Below, in pieces: positions 62,931-64,000 of a stretch of 64,000 bases of DNA. The notes beneath the pieces are model-generated. The model was not told the origin of the DNA. It saw only the letters and a list, made by a program, of their open reading frames with translations, and did no database searches. The position numbers and the translations under genes were made by a program. The stretch is from positions 1-64,000 of the forward strand of contig NZ_JAUSZM010000003.1 of the NCBI RefSeq assembly GCF_030817655.1. The letters run 5' to 3'. The first letter of the stretch is position 1; each line of letters starts with the position of its first letter. This DNA comes from Streptomyces sp. V4I2 (GTDB taxonomy: Bacteria > Actinomycetota > Actinomycetes > Streptomycetales > Streptomycetaceae).

Positions 62931-64000
62931 ACGTCCTCCAGCGCGTCCGCGTAGAAGCCGTCGTCGTCCAGGTCGTCCGCCTCGTCGTCGTCCCCGCCTT
63001 CCACGTCCTCCCACACTTCGGGTTCCACCTCCGTGGCACGGTCGTGGCCCAGAGCGCGGCGCACGGACGGCAGGGAGGACGGCTCTTCGGTGGAGGGCAG
63101 GTCGAGGCTGGCCTGTTCGCGGGACAGGCGCAGGGCCATGCGCCGCTCGGCGAGCGTGGTGCCCAGCCCCAGATTCCACCGTTCCAGCAGGCCCGCGACG
63201 GCGAGCCGGTCGTCGGGGTAGCGGTGCTTGGCCGCGGCGAGTTTCCGGGCGAAGACCAGGGCGTCCTCGCTCAACGGCATCCGCATCGCTGGCGCGTGTT
63301 CCCACACCAGGGTGTGCCAGGCGCGGGTGGCGGGGTCGCGGAAGTAGATCCGGGTGATGTCGTCCGGGTCGGCCTGAAACGGCCAGCTGTTCTTCCCTGG
63401 CCCGTCGTGCGGGCTGCGGATGCCGGGGGCGGGCAGACCGGGCCCCTGGTAGCGGCGGCGATCGATCTCGATCCCGTAGTGCTGCACCGTGCGCCACTTC
63501 GTCGCCAGGAACTCGAAGGCGAGATGCGGGTCCCGGGGCACCTCGATGTACCCGGCGCGTGCCATCCCGTGCTCGAACATCGCCGCCGGTGACATCCGCA
63601 GCCCGGGCACCCCCGGATCGACCAGAGAGGCGTGCGGGCGGCAGTGGTAGGCCACCGCGACCCATTCCCTGATGATCGCCTCCAGCTCGTCGAGGAAGAA
63701 GAACGCTTCGCCTTCGGGATGGTCACCGCGGGAGTGGATGTCGGGGCCCTTGTAGCCGGGCAGCGCCTCCAGCAGGCCCTCGCGCACGGTGCGGAAGAAC
63801 CGCTCCACCGGCCCCTTGTCCCGGCCCGTACGCAGCCGGGCCGGCTGGAGGGAGATGCCCATCCGGCGGCACACGCTGGTCAGATGCTCCGATACGTAGA
63901 CCTTGCCGTGATCGACCACCAGTGTCTCGGGCACCATCGGCGGCGACGCGAGTCCCGGCCCCGTCGCCCCTTGGACGTCGACCAGGACTGTGCGCGGAAT
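62927..64000 (-). CDS. tniA: TniA/TnsB-like DDE integrase, 5' end outside the window
   Basis: At least 357 residues, open to the right edge. The rve-type core shows the second catalytic Asp in ETLVVDHGKVYVS and the Glu in DKGPVERFFRTVREGL; the first Asp lies beyond the window. A Mu-transposase C-terminal beta barrel follows (WPFQADPDDITRIYFRDPAT) and then an acidic tail (EGGDDDEADDLDDDG). This enzyme cuts and joins the transposon ends. Gene order integrase, TniB, TniQ with GTGA overlaps is that of Tn402/Tn5053-like elements. Confidence 0.9.
   Translation of the reverse strand: MPRTVLVDVQGATGPGLASPPMVPETLVVDHGKVYVSEHLTSVCRRMGISLQPARLRTGRDKGPVERFFRTVREGLLEALPGYKGPDIHSRGDHPEGEAFFFLDELEAIIREWVAVAYHCRPHASLVDPGVPGLRMSPAAMFEHGMARAGYIEVPRDPHLAFEFLATKWRTVQHYGIEIDRRRYQGPGLPAPGIRSPHDGPGKNSWPFQADPDDITRIYFRDPATRAWHTLVWEHAPAMRMPLSEDALVFARKLAAAKHRYPDDRLAVAGLLERWNLGLGTTLAERRMALRLSREQASLDLPSTEEPSSLPSVRRALGHDRATEVEPEVWEDVEGGDDDEADDLDDDGFYADALEDV

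Overview
The window is high-GC actinobacterial DNA and almost certainly comes from Streptomyces or a close relative. Codon third positions are strongly G/C, GTG starts and GTGA/ATGA gene overlaps are common, and the gene families are typical of the genus (Tap/Tpg telomere proteins, DnaE2, YceI, LtrA, DUF6207-like small proteins, NB-ARC/TPR proteins). Density of insertion sequences, recombinases and broken genes is high. Together with a tap-tpg pair this points to a linear replicon: a chromosome arm or a linear plasmid.

Layout. 0.2-3.4 kb: a small two-helix membrane protein followed by a large NB-ARC/TPR protein. 3.5-5.7 kb: an IS5-family element split by an intact IS30-family element with a clean 5-bp target duplication, then a perfect 31-bp palindrome. 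5.9-10.3 kb: a minus-strand operon with tap, tpg and two unknown genes. 10.8-12.0 kb: a frameshifted DnaQ-like exonuclease. 12.2-16.5 kb: yceI plus an ABC exporter, divergent from a two-component system. 16.5-19.5 kb: decayed genes, a 58-residue membrane protein with a strong terminator, and wrecked NHEJ genes (a 19-codon Ku stump and a broken ATP-dependent ligase). 19.5-25.3 kb: a four-gene Tn554-like recombinase operon abutting the ligase. 25.3-36.1 kb: small catabolic or redox enzymes and a TetR repressor with two clear operators, among many gene fragments. 36.5-43.3 kb: a duplicated-domain unknown, an SOS box, dnaE2, a lipoprotein and an ImuB-like polymerase. 43.6-56.1 kb: an ABC exporter, a second small membrane protein, a sigma factor pair, MarR/hydrolase, a toxin-antitoxin pair, four DUF6207-like copies or remnants, and assorted enzymes. 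56.5-59.5 kb: a second membrane-protein/NB-ARC-TPR pair, minus strand. 59.6-64.0 kb: a decaying Tn7/Tn402-like transposition module (DDE integrase, TniB, TniQ) running off the right edge.

The most interesting pattern is that the two NB-ARC/TPR loci near the two ends of the window have the same design. In each, a small protein with a conserved two-helix membrane domain (AGQ.AG...VG..AL....QHP.P) ends in a short glycine-rich motif. The next gene, 5-13 bp downstream, is a STAND/NLR-like ATPase that starts with the same kind of motif. The motif differs between loci (RHIM/BASS3-like NTISGG..., versus a TGDA...TGY type) but matches within each locus. This is what would be expected of two insulated amyloid-type effector/sensor immunity modules sharing one membrane-acting effector domain.

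Many genes carry single-base frameshifts or nonsense changes. This could be true arm decay, or sequencing error at G/C runs, and it affects several calls below.
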